A stretch of 64,000 nucleotides of DNA from Sthenelais limicola (lineage: Eukaryota > Annelida > Polychaeta > Phyllodocida > Sigalionidae), in assembly GCA_942159475.1 (NCBI GenBank), contig OW804095.1:58556773-58620772 (forward strand), read 5' to 3'. A model generated the notes under the pieces. It was given only the letters and a program-made list of their open reading frames with translations, was not told the DNA's origin and searched no databases. The position numbers and the translations under genes were made by a program. Below, piece by piece: positions 12,766 through 26,100 of this stretch. The stretch's first letter is position 1, and every line of letters starts with the position of its first letter.

Positions 12766-14415
12766 CCCCACGCACACATTCACGAATTGGAATTCGTACG
12801 AATTCACATTTCGTGGACGAATTCGTACGAATTTTGAAGCAAAATAATTTGAAATCGTGAGTATTTTTCTGGCCCACACATGCACGAATTGAGACCCGAT
12901 TTCATAAAAATTTGAAATCGTGGCAAGTTAGCCCACACATTCACGATTTTTGCCACGATTTTCTATACCAAATGAATATAACCATCTCCTGAATCTGATT
13001 TTTATCGAGATTTATTCAACCTTTGTCACATATTCTATATATTTATATGTGTAGTGACATTATTCATCTAAAAAAGAAATAGGATTAGTATTTTGAATTT
13101 TGAATCTGTTGAAAATGTGTGATGTGTTTCAGGAAAATGAGTCACAGTTCCCTATCTTCATATTTTTAATTCTTTTATTCACAAGATCTTTTTATAGGAA
13201 TGTTCTCATCTTTGAAGTATGTACCATTTAAAGTTGTATGAATATATTTACCAAATTTCAAGAATTTGTAATCAATAAATCCTTGCATTTCTAAGGTTAT
13301 CCCATAGAGTATATGTAGCTGCTTTACTAGTAATGGTCCGGCAAGAAATTTTGCAAACTTCTTTTCTTTTTTTTCAAAAATAAAAATATCAAACTTAAAA
13401 TCTAGATCATTAATAGGAAAACACATACAATACAATACATATAATAGTTTCGCTTTTTGGTAAAAATCATTCGTTAATAATACACACCGATTTTAGAGTC
13501 ATATTATACACACCGATTTTAGAGTCATATTAGAAGTTATTTCGAATCATAGTGGCTTATTAGCCTGAATAGACAGTATACTTTCCTACACAACAGGAGG
13601 AAAAATCATGTGACATATATAATGAAGCAAATTAAATCATCCAATTGTCATCAGCTTTCAAATGGTTCTTTAGAGCAGGCCTTTGGCCATCAATGGAAGC
13701 TGACTCCTCTACCTAATTTTAACTTTCATCCCCCTCCATTTCTCTGAGATTTCCCCAGACCTTATCTTTGATTTTTTTTCCTCCCTTGAATGACATCATT
13801 GAATGACATCATTAGAATCGGCTAGAATCTCAAAAAAATAGTTTGTGACTTGTGACTCATTTTCCTGTGACACATCAAATGTAAAAATTATTTGAAAAGA
13901 AAATGTAAAAATTTCATATTGGCATGTGCAGAGGGGGAAGTGAGCATTCTAAAGGTGAAAAAATATCGTTGATACTCCAAGAATTAGTAAAGTTATAGTC
14001 TTTTATAGAAATAAAATAGTTTTTGAATCTTTTTACATGATCAAATTAGAATTCGTGGATGGATTCGTGGATTTTCCATCCGGATGGAAATTCCTACGAA
14101 CTTTCGTAGCCCTAAATTCGGGTCTACGAATATTCGTGGGCTAACCCACACATACACGAATTGTTGTAGGAAAATATGGGTTCAAAATCGTGGGTCTGCG
14201 AATTCGTACTGCCTGAATTCGTGGCTGAATTCGTGTCAAATTTGTGTCAATTCGTGTCAAATATACCCACGAATTGTCGTACGAATTGTCGTGGAATCCT
14301 ACGAAAATTCGTGGCATAACCCACACATACACGATTCTGGAAATAGCAAAAATGAATTCGTACGACAATTCGTGAGGGCCAATTCGGCCGTGAATTCGTG
14401 AATGTGTGCGTGGGG
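12766..14415. mobile_element. Non-autonomous TIR element with CACGAATT arrays
   Basis: The ends are perfect 23-bp inverted repeats: 12766-12788 (starts CCCCACGCACACATTCAC) and 14393-14415. Variants of the end motif CCCACACATNCACGAATT recur inside both arms, at 12873-12890, 12932-12948, 14145-14162 and 14320-14336. Between them lie many copies of ACGAATTCGT and its variants, including the palindrome GAATTCGTACGAATTC near 12791. The middle (about 12970-14040) is AT-rich with no transposase frame. Long open frames through 14084-14542 on both strands are repeat by-products. The recurring end motifs suggest repeated internal duplication of the terminus. No target-site duplication was identified. 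Confidence 0.75.
13481..13532. repeat. 26-bp tandem duplication
   Basis: The sequence TACACACCGATTTTAGAGTC starts at 13481 and again at 13507. The two 26-bp units are nearly identical and lie within the central part of the CACGAATT element. Confidence 0.9.
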
Positions 14416-14419
14416 CTTT

Positions 14420-15140
14420 AATGCCCCAACTGCACAGTTGCAAGTTGGCGTGCGAATTGGCCCTTGCGACAACTTGTGCAAGTTCACATGAATTCGCATA
14501 CAATTTAAAAAATAAATTGCAGATGTGTAGGGATATCTTCAACGACTCGCAGAATCCTACGACTAATTGCAGATGCCAAAATTGCCCTACACACTTGCGA
14601 ACTCATATGCGATTTCATGGTGTGCCAAATCGCAGGTGAAAAAGTCCAGATCGCAGGTGAAAAATCCCAGTTCATGCGATTTCAACTGGAATCGCACATA
14701 CTTCTGCAAGCATTTGAATATGTGTATGGCTAGCCACGACAGTTCACAGACTTCTGTTACTGCATGTCCACGACTAATCGCAGGAGGTCATGCGAAAATC
14801 CGAAATTCACAGGTGACAGAGGATATGTTTGAACAACTGTATCTTCATTAATTACTGACGAATCAAAAAGATTTTTTCACATGACGTGATATATCCTCTC
14901 TCATGTATGTTAAAGCTTGTGATGATATATCTATTTTTTCCTACTTTTTTTCAATCATCGCAAGTATACCATAGCAAACATTTTTTCGGTATTCTCTCCA
15001 TCCATTTCTTTAGAATTTGAAGCAATCCAAATTGCACACCCTGTGCAAATCCAGAGCTGCGATTTCACATGGGCTGCGATTTCACGTGAGTTTACAGCTG
15101 AAATTGCAAGTGTCTAGAAAGTAAAAGTCAAATCGCAGAT
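14420..15140. repeat. Array of AAATCGCA / TGCGATTT motifs
   Basis: About nine copies of (A)AATCGCA or its complement TGCGATTT occur here, for example near 14608, 14626, 14646, 14672, 14688, 14773, 15057, 15073 and 15130. There are also inverted GCAGATGTGTAGGG-like segments near 14517 and 14584. The array starts at once after the right end of the CACGAATT element. It resembles the motif-packed arms of the other elements, but I could not find a matching pair of ends, so its boundaries are uncertain. Confidence 0.5.
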
Positions 15141-18100
15141 TATGGAGATGCACTGCACCCCTATACTTTCCTCTACAAAATGGAAGGTGTGACACTGCTT
15201 TATCTTTTATTTGGTTGATGGATGTGAGTGTTCATGAGTATTGGTCCTGAACGCATTATGATGAATGTGACACCTTACAGCATTCCATGACAATTTTCAG
15301 TCGGCAACATTTGAAAATCTATGAATATATATATGACAAGTGTACTGCATAATTAGCCATCATACTCTCCTGTTACATGAAAACACCCAATGGTGTAAGT
15401 TACAGTGTTAGCCCGATGTGTCTAGCTATGTTAACGTAACTGTACCTGGGTTAGGGTTATGTTCCGAATCCCTGGTACATGGGGGTCTCCAACCTCAATG
15501 GTAATCTGAAGCAGTCATAGACGATGTACCAAGGTAAGGATACCACAAACATTTAAATGCTTATCATCTCTATATTATGTTCCTCAATCAGTATTTTTAC
15601 AATTATAAAATAAAGTTGTACAACTCACCTCTTGCTTAATCGTGGTTTCTAAATTCCAATTGGACATGAGCATGTATGATTTTTGTAGATACACACATAA
15701 TACGACATATCTTATAAATTAATATATATTATGTTATCATTATCTTGACATGGTGAACATGTTATTATTATATAGTTTCCATGGCTTCCATGGCAGGTGT
15801 TATGCCACTGTATGACTTGGCATGAGGTGTGCCATTATTTTTTCTAGCACACGCAATTAACCTATATGTGGAACCAATTAAAGTGAAATTAAATTATTCG
15901 CCATAGGTTCTTGGGCATGTCCATACATGTGCATCTTTCGGAAAACCCCCTAGATGCCAAGAGTTGCCTACTAGTCATTGTCCTGAGATGTTCTTAAGAT
16001 AGGAAAACCTCGGTACGTGACAACCCATTAGGTGCATCCTTAAGTAAGAGCATACTGTTTCTTTGGCAAGAATACATTTGCATCCTATTCCAGGCGAGAA
16101 AAACATGATTTACTCACGATGCATGGCTCTGTCTGAAATGTCGATATATCAGGAGTCCGATTTCGACAAACTCCCTGTCAAAATATTTTCCATATTATGG
16201 TTTCATAACGCAGTTTTGCTTGTAGGGTCTAACTCCGATGACTTTACAACACAATGAAGAGGTAATTTTTAATAACCTTATGTTAACTTCAGTTTACATG
16301 CCTTATTTTACATGCAACGTGAGATGAGGGCCAACATTGACTATGCTTGGGAACAAACATAAATACACCTTGCAAGCCCTGTCAGATTTCGACATATAGG
16401 ATTCTCATTTCAAATGGTTTATATAACGACAATGCACCTTTTCAGGTCTTTTGAAATGTTCATGATCCCAGTCAGATACATTTCTTCTGGAGTAAATTCG
16501 TATTGAGTAATCTAGTTGTCGAAAATGAAAGGAACTCCCATTTCCTTTGAGTACCTCAAACATGACTTGAAATGCCAACTGAGTGCGTGATAGTTCGTTA
16601 CAAAAGACTTTTTATTGATATGTTTGGACAAATATCTGCGTTTTCCTGCATGCACTCTGCAGAAATCTGGACATATCCTGCGCTGACAAACATCAATATT
16701 TTAGAAAGTGGTTAGCATATTTCCTCTGACAAATAACTCCTTTCCTGTAGGAACATGTCCAATTAAAGAGCCCTAAACACTTCAGCTTGCACCGCAGTGT
16801 GGGCAAAGTACGAGACAGGAGGTTCTTAAGATTCTTAAACAGCATCTGAAGCTTAACAAGTCATGATTCTCGTGCAGGATCAGGGTAGAAAGACTGGGTA
16901 AGAGCACTGAGGGTAGTTTGAGGCCGCAAGGCCAGGACTTGGTGAGAATATAAACACTTTCAAATGTACGTTCCTTTGTGATATGCAAACGCCCTGACTG
17001 GTTTGCCAATATTTGGACGTATTTGAAATTTCTTTGCATGTTCAAAGGATATATTTGACTACTGTGTGCCGGAGAATTTGGATCCGCAGCCTATTAGCAT
17101 CAATTGAGACACAACTGACACTGAAGTAGTTTCCATGTCTTGTAAATGTGAAATTGGGCAGGATTTAGTATTGAAACAAAAATTAAAATCTCAACCAGCA
17201 GGAACAGTAAGTTGTGACAGGCCTACTGATTCTATGCATCTAGCGGGAAACACTTTACCGGCATAACATCTACCTTATTTTTACTGCCAACTCTTGATAG
17301 AAATACACTCCCCGAGTGTATAAAAGATTGCAATTTTTGTAGGAGCTATGTGGTAGGTCTGCAACAGCGGAATGGTCGTATATGTAATTCAATTTGTCAG
17401 ATATTATAGATGAGTAAATATTTGCAATAAAAAGGGCATAGCAATCTTCAAATTATTTCTTTAAGGACCACATCACATTTATACATTTATACATTTTTCA
17501 ATCCCTGCGGTTTAATGATCCAAACTAAAAGATACAGGCTGTCAATATTTGAGTTTGAAATTGAACTTGTACTCTCCATATTCAAGATATTCTTGCTCGA
17601 AAGGACATGTATAATTTGATACTTGTTAAATATAGTTCAGAATTAGAGCAATGTTCAGGATATAGAGAAGGTATCCTGTATGCCGTAGAGAACTCTCCCG
17701 ACCCCATATCTTTTAGTAAGACATTTTTTATTGAGGAGTTTACGAGGCTAAAAATATAAGGGTTATGCCCCAGAGGAACCTTATGCCATCCTGGGTTAGT
17801 TTTTTCTACTATACATGTCTGGTGCTATGCACAGGAGGTACCTGAAAGCTCACTCCTTTCAGTGCGGGTTGTAAACGTTCTGATAGTTTATGTAAATTGG
17901 TAGACTTCTTTTAAAGGGTTCATGTTTCTGTCCCAATGTGTGAATACTTCAAAGGTGTGAAAAATGAGAAATGCATAATTATGTTGCTAGTCATATTGTC
18001 TGAAATTTGGTCTTTCGTCTGCATTTAATCAGGATTTTTGTCTTTACATAATCTGATATACAAATACCTTAGATATTTGATAAGCTTCTGCCAATAACAA

Positions 18101-18700
18101 CTCCTACTCTGGATTCATATCATATGCTGGAATGAAATTCTCAGTGATAGTCGCTCGGGAGAAAAAGAAGATTTTTTGTTCAAAAGTTCCAGAGTTGATG
18201 TCACGAATTAGCATATGTATCAAGAGCACAGGTATAAACTGCAGCAAAAGCGAATGCTTGGAGAAAAACATTTCGGTAACTAATGGCACACAAAAGCGTT
18301 GTTTTTTCCCACTTCAAGCTATACGTTCTTGAATCTGATGTTATCCTGAAGGCATTCACAATATTTAAATCACTAGAATTTCAAAGCTGTACGACACATC
18401 AATTATTTCTTTTTTCAATTGGTGGTCCGCAGTTGACATGATATAAACATTAACAAAGGCGAAGGGCAGAGTCCACATACACAACCATACTTAACTAGGT
18501 CTAAGCAACGTATCTTGGTCGGATTAGGAAATTACAGATAACTGGCCATGTTTGTTATTATGATTCAGAATGAAACGGATTCGGTTATCAACCATTCTAA
18601 CTTTATGTAGTAAAATTTCCCGTTTGTGATATCATAGAAATTATCGACGTTATAAGCTTCATTCCTATCCAGAAATGATCCGTAATTTATCTAAGTCGTT
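15141..18700. other. No gene seen
   Basis: Non-coding, AT-rich. The open frames at 16063-16257 (plus) and 16782-17045 (minus) have no recognisable domain and no convincing splice context. Confidence 0.55.
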
Positions 18701-18727
18701 TGCTGAACTCGGAAAAAGCCAACTTAC

Positions 18728-18932
18728 CTTGTTGGTCGAATATATATAGCTTGATGTCCCAGCTCATCTTCTCAGATTGATTTTGGGATAGCTTACTACG
18801 CTGGAAGCTTTGGGACCTTGCTACAAGAGCTGCTAGGATAACCATGTATATTATGTGAAATATTATGTAATAAGCCGTACTAATAAAGGAACATATTGAT
18901 ATTCGTATACAAAATATGTTAAAGTTTTCCAT
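18728..18932 (-). CDS. Possible first coding exon with signal-anchor-like segment (weak)
   Basis: On the minus strand a frame opens at an ATG at 18932 (another lies at 18950). It encodes a hydrophobic stretch (Ile/Phe/Tyr/Val/Leu-rich, roughly residues 8-38) followed by a polar Ser/Gln/Lys-rich segment. It runs into a textbook splice donor, AACAAG|GTAAGT, at 18728/18727. A membrane-inserted N-terminus followed by a strong donor is what the first exon of a secreted or membrane protein would look like. I recognise no family and found no matching downstream exon with the required phase. This may be chance. Confidence 0.2.
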
Positions 18933-19371
18933 TGTGCTGATATAGAACATAGTTTTCTACCATAATCCGCTGGAAATCTAAAATTCTTGACGAAAGAGAA
19001 TGACGGCTTTCGTTCAGGCTTTCGTTCATTAACACATTAAATTTTATTTGAGTACTTTCATATTAGACACATAATAATATACTAGGGTATACATGGGTAA
19101 CATAGGATAGGAGAGTCATAAACAACCGATGGTTACATGTTTAGATACATAATGCATGGTTAAATATAGATAGAATATTAGGTAATTGGCACTTGCGGCT
19201 TAAATGGAATGTGGAAATGAACTATAGATAATTGGAGAGGGATGGAGGGAGACTAAAATGGACATAGGTCTTCACCCTTTCGTTACTGCTGACCGGCTCT
19301 GTGAAGGCAGCGTTTATGGGTGCCCCAAACCTTTATCAAAATTAGGTTGGTTCCTCCTGGGTCAATGAACC

Positions 19372-19395
19372 CCCCATTGGCTTATGCCAATGGGG
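19372..19395. repeat. Perfect 10-bp hairpin with 4-nt loop
   Basis: CCCCATTGGC (19372-19381), loop TTAT, and GCCAATGGGG (19386-19395) form a perfect stem. The surrounding ~300 bp (19260-19560) is GC-richer than its flanks and may be a decayed interspersed repeat. The arms contain CCAAT motifs, but there is no gene next to them. Confidence 0.75.
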
Positions 19396-19559
19396 CGCCG
19401 CGCCAATCTAATATGCTGGCGTGATCTTCTGGTGTACATGGGCATCCTTTGCAATTGCCAACAAGGGCAATGAAGAGGAAAAATCAGTTCCTTTAAGAAG
19501 GTCTCGCAATGATTTTTTGTACAGAGATTCTCGAGGCAATGATGACTATGTAATATGAA

Positions 19560-22370
19560 TCAGGTGAGTTCCTTCAGAATCTACTCACAATCCTACATTC
19601 AGTGGTGTCCTAAGAAATTGGGGTTATCGTATTGATCCTAATTGATTATCTTCTATCATATAGATGTATGGTCCATTGTATAATGGGACTCATGCATATT
19701 CTTATGTGAGCAGGAATATGTATATTGTTGGGGAAGATTTCGAGCATTCCTGTAGGCGTGCATGTATAGATAATAATATTGGACCTGGATGAATTAGGAT
19801 AGGTTAAAGTATTACACGTTACATTGTATTGTCCTCCTTTTAATCTACCGGTGGCTACAGATGAACAAAAAAACCTGGTTTTAGAAAACATGTTCTTCTC
19901 CTTCCCCAACCTCTCTCTCTTTCTCAACTCTCTATCTATCTCTCTATACACCATTTGATCATCAGCACTTATGTGGAGTTGAGTTACCTTTTAAAAGGGT
20001 GCATTAGCCTTTAACCGCGTCAATTTAGCCAAATACGTTATTGCATGTCTGCATAAAAAATGATCCACTTTGCCTACTTTTGCCCATTTGAAATTGAATT
20101 GTATGTTTGAAGAATTAGCTTGTGTGAACTCCACCAGCACTTCACATCTCTCGATATGAACCTATTCATTCTCTATATCTCTATATCGATTGATATAATC
20201 GATCATTATAATACTAAGTCTTTTCGAGTCCGGCGCCAACTCAGATTTGCCAGGCCAATAAGTGGGCCTTTTCGTTTTTTTCTCCATATGTTTTCCATAA
20301 TCCTCCTGCCTCTGCTACAATGACGATGAACACACCTCCAACTCTGCGCTCCCAGCCTTGGGCAATTATCATGTAGTACCTCCTGAATCTGAACCAAGAC
20401 CTTGAGCATTGATTGAAATTCGTGTCATCTTACTGTATGTGTGTCCTTTATTACTGAGAGTGTTAAGCATTTCCTGCTGCATATCTTGTGTCAAGGAGAC
20501 ATTCATATTGCCAAATATCTCAGGTTTCTCATCGCAAACTCATTAGAAATCTCAATGCATCCCATTTCCCGCTATTGCTATTTTGAGCTAGGATGAGTTG
20601 GGGCCAACAAAATGGAGATTTAACATCATATTATGAGATTTAAATCTTGGAAGGAAAACCTTCCCCCTCCCAAGCGGGATGCAGTGGGCGGTATGCAGAC
20701 AAACGATATTGCTTACCATCATGCCTATCATACTGTTTCTCGCCTATATTGTACTTGTACATATTGTACATTTCATTTTTTATTTCTCTGGTATGAGCTG
20801 GAAGACTTGGCACATGCCAGATGTATGCAGCATGTATTATTCAACTTATTGACAAATAAATAATATCATATTGACAAATATATGATATCTCCTATAGCCT
20901 CGCCTTGCTAATCCTACTTCTACCAACGAGTGTGTACTTTATACTCGTTTTAAGATAGATACGTAGGTATACATTATCTAATCAAAATACGACAACCAAA
21001 TAATGGTGACACTGATGATGATTGTAGGAAGCAATAATTTAAACGTATATTCTTGTATACATGTGGTTTGTGAAAGATATATCGATTGATCTGTACTTTA
21101 ATCTAATTCGGCTTTCTCAACGTTCACACAAGTTCGTTTCATAATACGCATGCACTCTTTTTCCGGAAGGTTTTTATCTACAATGAATACGTTAATTGAA
21201 TATCACCAATTGATTATTGCTGTCGTTTTATTGTGATCCATAATTGACCATGACAAGATCGAGGCTCTCCACGCATAGCAAAATCAACATGCTACGAAAA
21301 GCTTTTAAGTTCTAGTTTGTGACTTAGAATCATACACGATCAATAAGTGAGTGGTGCAACATTCACGCATTCACTTGCTGTCTGGTATGAGAATTGGTAG
21401 CTTGCGGGTGCCCTTTGTAAGGTTTTGGTCTAGTGATTAATGAAACCTGCCTGCTCATTCCACCAAGGCCAACAACAAAAAACGCACAATAGGCGAAGGC
21501 AAACCTTATGATCTGCCCCAGATCCTACTCCCACACTGGAATACCTGCCTTTCATCAAGTTCAAGATGACAAGCAAGCCTACCTTAATACCACAGTCCAT
21601 ACCCCTAGTGAAAGCGCTCCCATATTCTTTGACTGTCAGTCCATACATTTTGTCAGGGGCGAGTTCATTTAATATATTATAAGATTATATTTGAATTTAA
21701 AGTCGCACGCACGATTCTGAATACAGAAGAGTTATGTATTTTGAGTTTAGAACTTTTTAAGATATTTAAATGCAATTTAATGATAACGTCCAATTTCCAG
21801 ATTTTATTTGTTTTAATGCAAACTTTGTATGCTTGTAACACATTCCAAATTTCGATCCTACTGATTTGAAAGTAAACATAAGCCATTCCCTCTATACGAT
21901 GTGAATCTAACATTCATGAGTATGTGTCTCCCTACGCAGCATTTGCATTTTATTAGCATAGGACGAAATCATTTAAGGATTTCTTTGATATCCGAAAAAT
22001 GTTAATCTATATCTAATTTACGATTTTCTATAAATACTATAGGATACTAACCTCTCATTATTTTATTAGAATATTCTCCCAATTTACTCGCGGCTTGCCA
22101 AAGACAACTTCCATTGGTGTCTTTCATTGATAATCATCTCAAGATAGGGTGACAGCAAGCCATATGTTGTCATTGGATATTTATTGAAATAAGAAACAGA
22201 CGACTATGTTTGTTTGGTGCTTACTTTTTTATTAACCTGTTGAACATAGACATAGATACGTTCAATTGAAGGTTTTTACATTACATTGGATAGTTAGAGG
22301 TAATAATTATTAATTCCCTGTGTGAGTTACAAAATCTGAGAATCAATATAATTAGGGAGTCAGTGGTGGA
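19560..22370. other. No gene seen
   Basis: There is a CT-rich tract near 19903-19945 and a TCTATATC-rich tract near 20165-20200. The minus-strand frame at 21430-21648 has no domain I recognise. Otherwise unremarkable. Confidence 0.55.
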
Positions 22371-22379
22371 TCCGGGATT

Positions 22380-22765
22380 TCTTGAAGAGGGTTGGAGTTG
22401 GGGGTCAGGGTATGGCAGACATTTTTGTAAATCCCCGACCCCCTGGGGCATATTTCTCAGTTTTTAGATTTTTGAACAATCTCTAAATATCTTAACTAAG
22501 CAGATCCTGAGCTGCCCAGTCCCAGCAAGAGGAGCACAAATCCTTATATATATAGGGATCTAGAAATCTTCAACTATTAGTGGTTTCTGATATGCATAAA
22601 CCAGGCTCAGGCTAAGATCTAAATTACAAACCTGCCCCGAATACACACACAAAGAGTGTCACCTTTGAACCTGACATGAGTTTTTGATGTTCATAGCAGT
22701 GTGAGACCATCACCCCTGAATCATCTATGCTATTTAGACAATAGTTGCAATTGACAAGTGCATAA
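22380..22765. repeat. Interspersed repeat related to the 59.2 kb repeat
   Basis: A segment near 22435-22450 contains, in inverted orientation, the GGGGGTCGGGGATTT motif also found at about 59238-59250. A 21-bp stretch at 22744-22764 is identical to 59311-59331. Two shared blocks 37 kb apart suggest two copies of one dispersed family. The boundaries are not resolved. Confidence 0.5.
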
Positions 22766-22882
22766 GGGTGCATGTACCAAATATGGTGTGATTCCTTCTT
22801 CCCATGTTACACCAGTCTTGCCTTATTCTCCGATCTTACCAATTTTCCTTTCAAGTTAGTTTAAACTTCAATTTCAAACACC

Positions 22883-23154
22883 AGTAGACCTTTCCCATAG
22901 GCGGCCATTCTCAGGCCTTTGTATATCGGAAGTGCTTTTGAGACATGCACACTCGGAACAGGACACAACCTGTCTGCGGGACAGATGGGAGGAGTTATGT
23001 TGAGAGGTGAGGTGGTCAAGTGAGGGTAGGGTGGGGTGTGCGTGGCAAGCTGTCAATCAAAACAATCATGCCCAAACGTCTGTGACTGAATTGGATCACC
23101 CCACACCCGTCCCACCCTCACTTGACCACCTGCTCTCAAAAACGTAGGTCTACC
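22883..23154. repeat. Palindromic MITE-like unit
   Basis: The segment 23011-23027 (GGTGGTCAAGTGAGGGT) is the exact complement of 23114-23130, and the pairing extends outward with gaps through a TTGAGAG block. The outer edges also pair: GTAGACCT near 22884 and AGGTCTAC at 23146-23153. The whole ~270 bp unit can fold back on itself, as miniature inverted-repeat elements do. It contains no coding frame of note. Confidence 0.55.
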
Positions 23155-26100
23155 GATCACATGGGCATGCCATCTAAGTTCAAGTTGAACGTTTTTTCAG
23201 GTACATATTAAACATTTTCACTCACAGCATCACTAAATCGCAGTAACTGTAACTTGACATCAGACACAAGTATATGATCCTGAGAAAACGTTTCCCTTGG
23301 AAACGCCAGCTACCTACATTAAGTTCAAACTAATTGTAAGGATAAATTGATCAATAGTTAAATAATCAATACCGTTAACTTAATACTTGTTGTCCCAAAG
23401 GTCATTGGACCAAATTTTGGAGGATTTTGTCTGGCTGTTTTTGCTACAGGGTTTCTAAAACGTTTTTATTTGTATTTGGAGGACCCGCCCAAATCCTTTC
23501 TTACGAAGATTATACTTATTATAGCTCACTGGTGACAGTTTTCTCTCGGTTATTAGTTTTCTAATTCATGTATAATCATTATACAACAGCAGAATTTATA
23601 AGATGGAATTAGATTCTATTTTTTTTTTAATTATGATGAATAACTAAGAAGGGTAAAGTAGACATGTATATGGATATTGTAGATTGATAACTTATATGTT
23701 GCCTTATTCATTCTTTCATAATTCATAATTAAAATCAATGTCTCCAGGTAAATACTGTTTGCTGAGGGGTAAAAACTAGTGAGACAATTCCATTACCAAA
23801 GCACTCCTAATAACAAGGCAATCTGTCGAGGATGATACTACTGTCTTTAATATCCGGTTCGAGCACTTAAAGATACAATTTTTAATGGGTTTTTTTTGTT
23901 TAAAAAAAAAATGTTGATTGAGCTCCGGGAATGGACACATTTTAGACTGCATGTTTTACATGAATTTAAATCCTTGTGGGTGCAGTGAACTATGGAATAA
24001 GTTAAGTTTTAAGCAAATGGAAAGAATGCAAATTCCAAACGGTGTCTAAATAGGGAAAGAACTCTCTGCATTGAGGGAGATTTGGTAAAGTAAAAATTCA
24101 CCTTCTTTGTGCATGGCAATCAAAATATATGAAAAAAGATGAAATCTATACTGTGTGAAGCTAAATCATTTGCCTACTCCGATTGGCTACGCCCACGCTT
24201 CGAGCTTGTCCTAGCTGGTTTAAATGATCTTTGAAAGCACGCTTGGTACATTTTCCTATACTTGTCCCACACTGCTGCAAGACTTAGTTTTGCTGATGAT
24301 CACTCAAGTCAATTAATTATGATCGAATTACGTTGATTACCTAGTTATTTAGTATTGTTTGTAATCTTCAACTAGATTGGGGTTTGCAATGATGGAAACA
24401 CTTCTAGGTCTCTATTGGCTCTCTGAAGCAAGTTCATTCCAACCCCTTTTCAATCATAGATCTACCCTTACAGCCATTTTTTTTTATCAATATGGTAATA
24501 ACAAAGCAGCAATAGTCGTAGGTAAACGTGTAAGGTATACAAGAACTCTAAAGCCATTCACACTGTGCCATCATACATTTTAATTTGGAACGAAATGGTG
24601 GAATAATGTTATTAATTCATATGTTCTCTGTCTGATTCGAAGGGGCAACTATGTGTTTGATTAAGGTGTATGTCAGTTGAGCGCACATTTTCATTTTCTA
24701 TAAAGGCTCCCAAAGACACACACAAAAATGCCCCCTATGTCTGACGGAATGTCATATGTTTTAAAAGTGTCCCCTTACCAATGGATTCAGCATAAAAAAT
24801 AGCATTCTAAACAGACGTGTTGAAGTGTTCCATTTTCTTATCACGTTCTATGGCTTAGTCCAGTTGGCCATTAATCGAGTTTTACCAAATAGATGAGACA
24901 ATTGCAAACATAAATGACGGGTTTATATTGTGGCCATGTTTTGCTTCTTTAACAAACATTTGTCATCACATTTTTATAAATGTTTTAAAGGGGGTAAACG
25001 AACTTTCGAATGTTATAATGGATTCAAGCTTTATGATAGAAGAGGTAGTTTTTAAAATTTTATTTTTACCCCCAGATATCAAAGGAATCGAATGTGTAAG
25101 ACCACTTTACCGCCTAAATTGGGATATGCCGCTAATTACACGTGTCAGCATGTTCCATGTTACTAAAGTGGAAGTTCTGATGATTCGTTGAGAAAAATGT
25201 ATACAGTCATCACTTGTAAAATATACGCGGTCATTACCATTTATAATGCGACGGAAATAAACGTCTATAAAGATCTTTCGCCGATTTTGTTATAATCTTC
25301 AATAACATTATGGAATGATCGCATTTATCATTATCAGCACCCATGTAAGTATTACAAAATGCAACCTATTATCCTAGCAATCGACAACAATAACTCTATC
25401 CTTCTAGAAACCCATAATATCAACTCATGTTGAAAAGCGTGGAGCGTTAAAACGCCCACGGGCGATAGATTATGATAGAACCACATTGTATGATGAGGTG
25501 AAGGCCATCTTGAGATGTATGCGCCAACAGGGGAGTTCTGTACCTTTAGGGTAGAGTTCGATAAGCGAATTGAATTAATTAATCTTTACAGCATGACGAA
25601 ACTTGCAAGTCTTATAGACTCGATCAATTCTCCCCTTTAGAAACTGATTTTATTCAGTGCATCTATATTGTTGGTAGAAGCTGAGAAATTACTGGAAATG
25701 ACCGGCAATCGTTTCAAGAAACAAACTGGAAGTAAACAACAGTCAGATCCTCCCATGTTGGTTTCTGCAAACACAAGAATGCACAGCTATCTTGAACACT
25801 CCTGATCCACCTTTTAGCATGCCCATTGTACAGGAAACAGAAGTCATTGTACAGAAGAAAATGGCTGCTTTAAGGCCTTTGTTTTTGGCTGATCCATTAC
25901 CTTAATGGTAACAAGTATAGATATATAAAATATCAATTATCTATTTTATTGTCATAGTGAGCGGTTACAAAGTTTTAGAACCCTCCACTACTTATCAGAC
26001 AGTTACCGGTTAAAGCAATCCTTAAGGATAGCCCCTTTGCAAATACATGTAGTGTGAGGCTGGAATCTAAACGGCTACACTATCCCCTCCTTTATGGACT

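Noticed and set aside
14084..14851. Several overlapping frames of 66-133 codons on both strands
   Set aside because: They run through the CACGAATT and AAATCGCA repeat arrays and show only repeat-derived residues.
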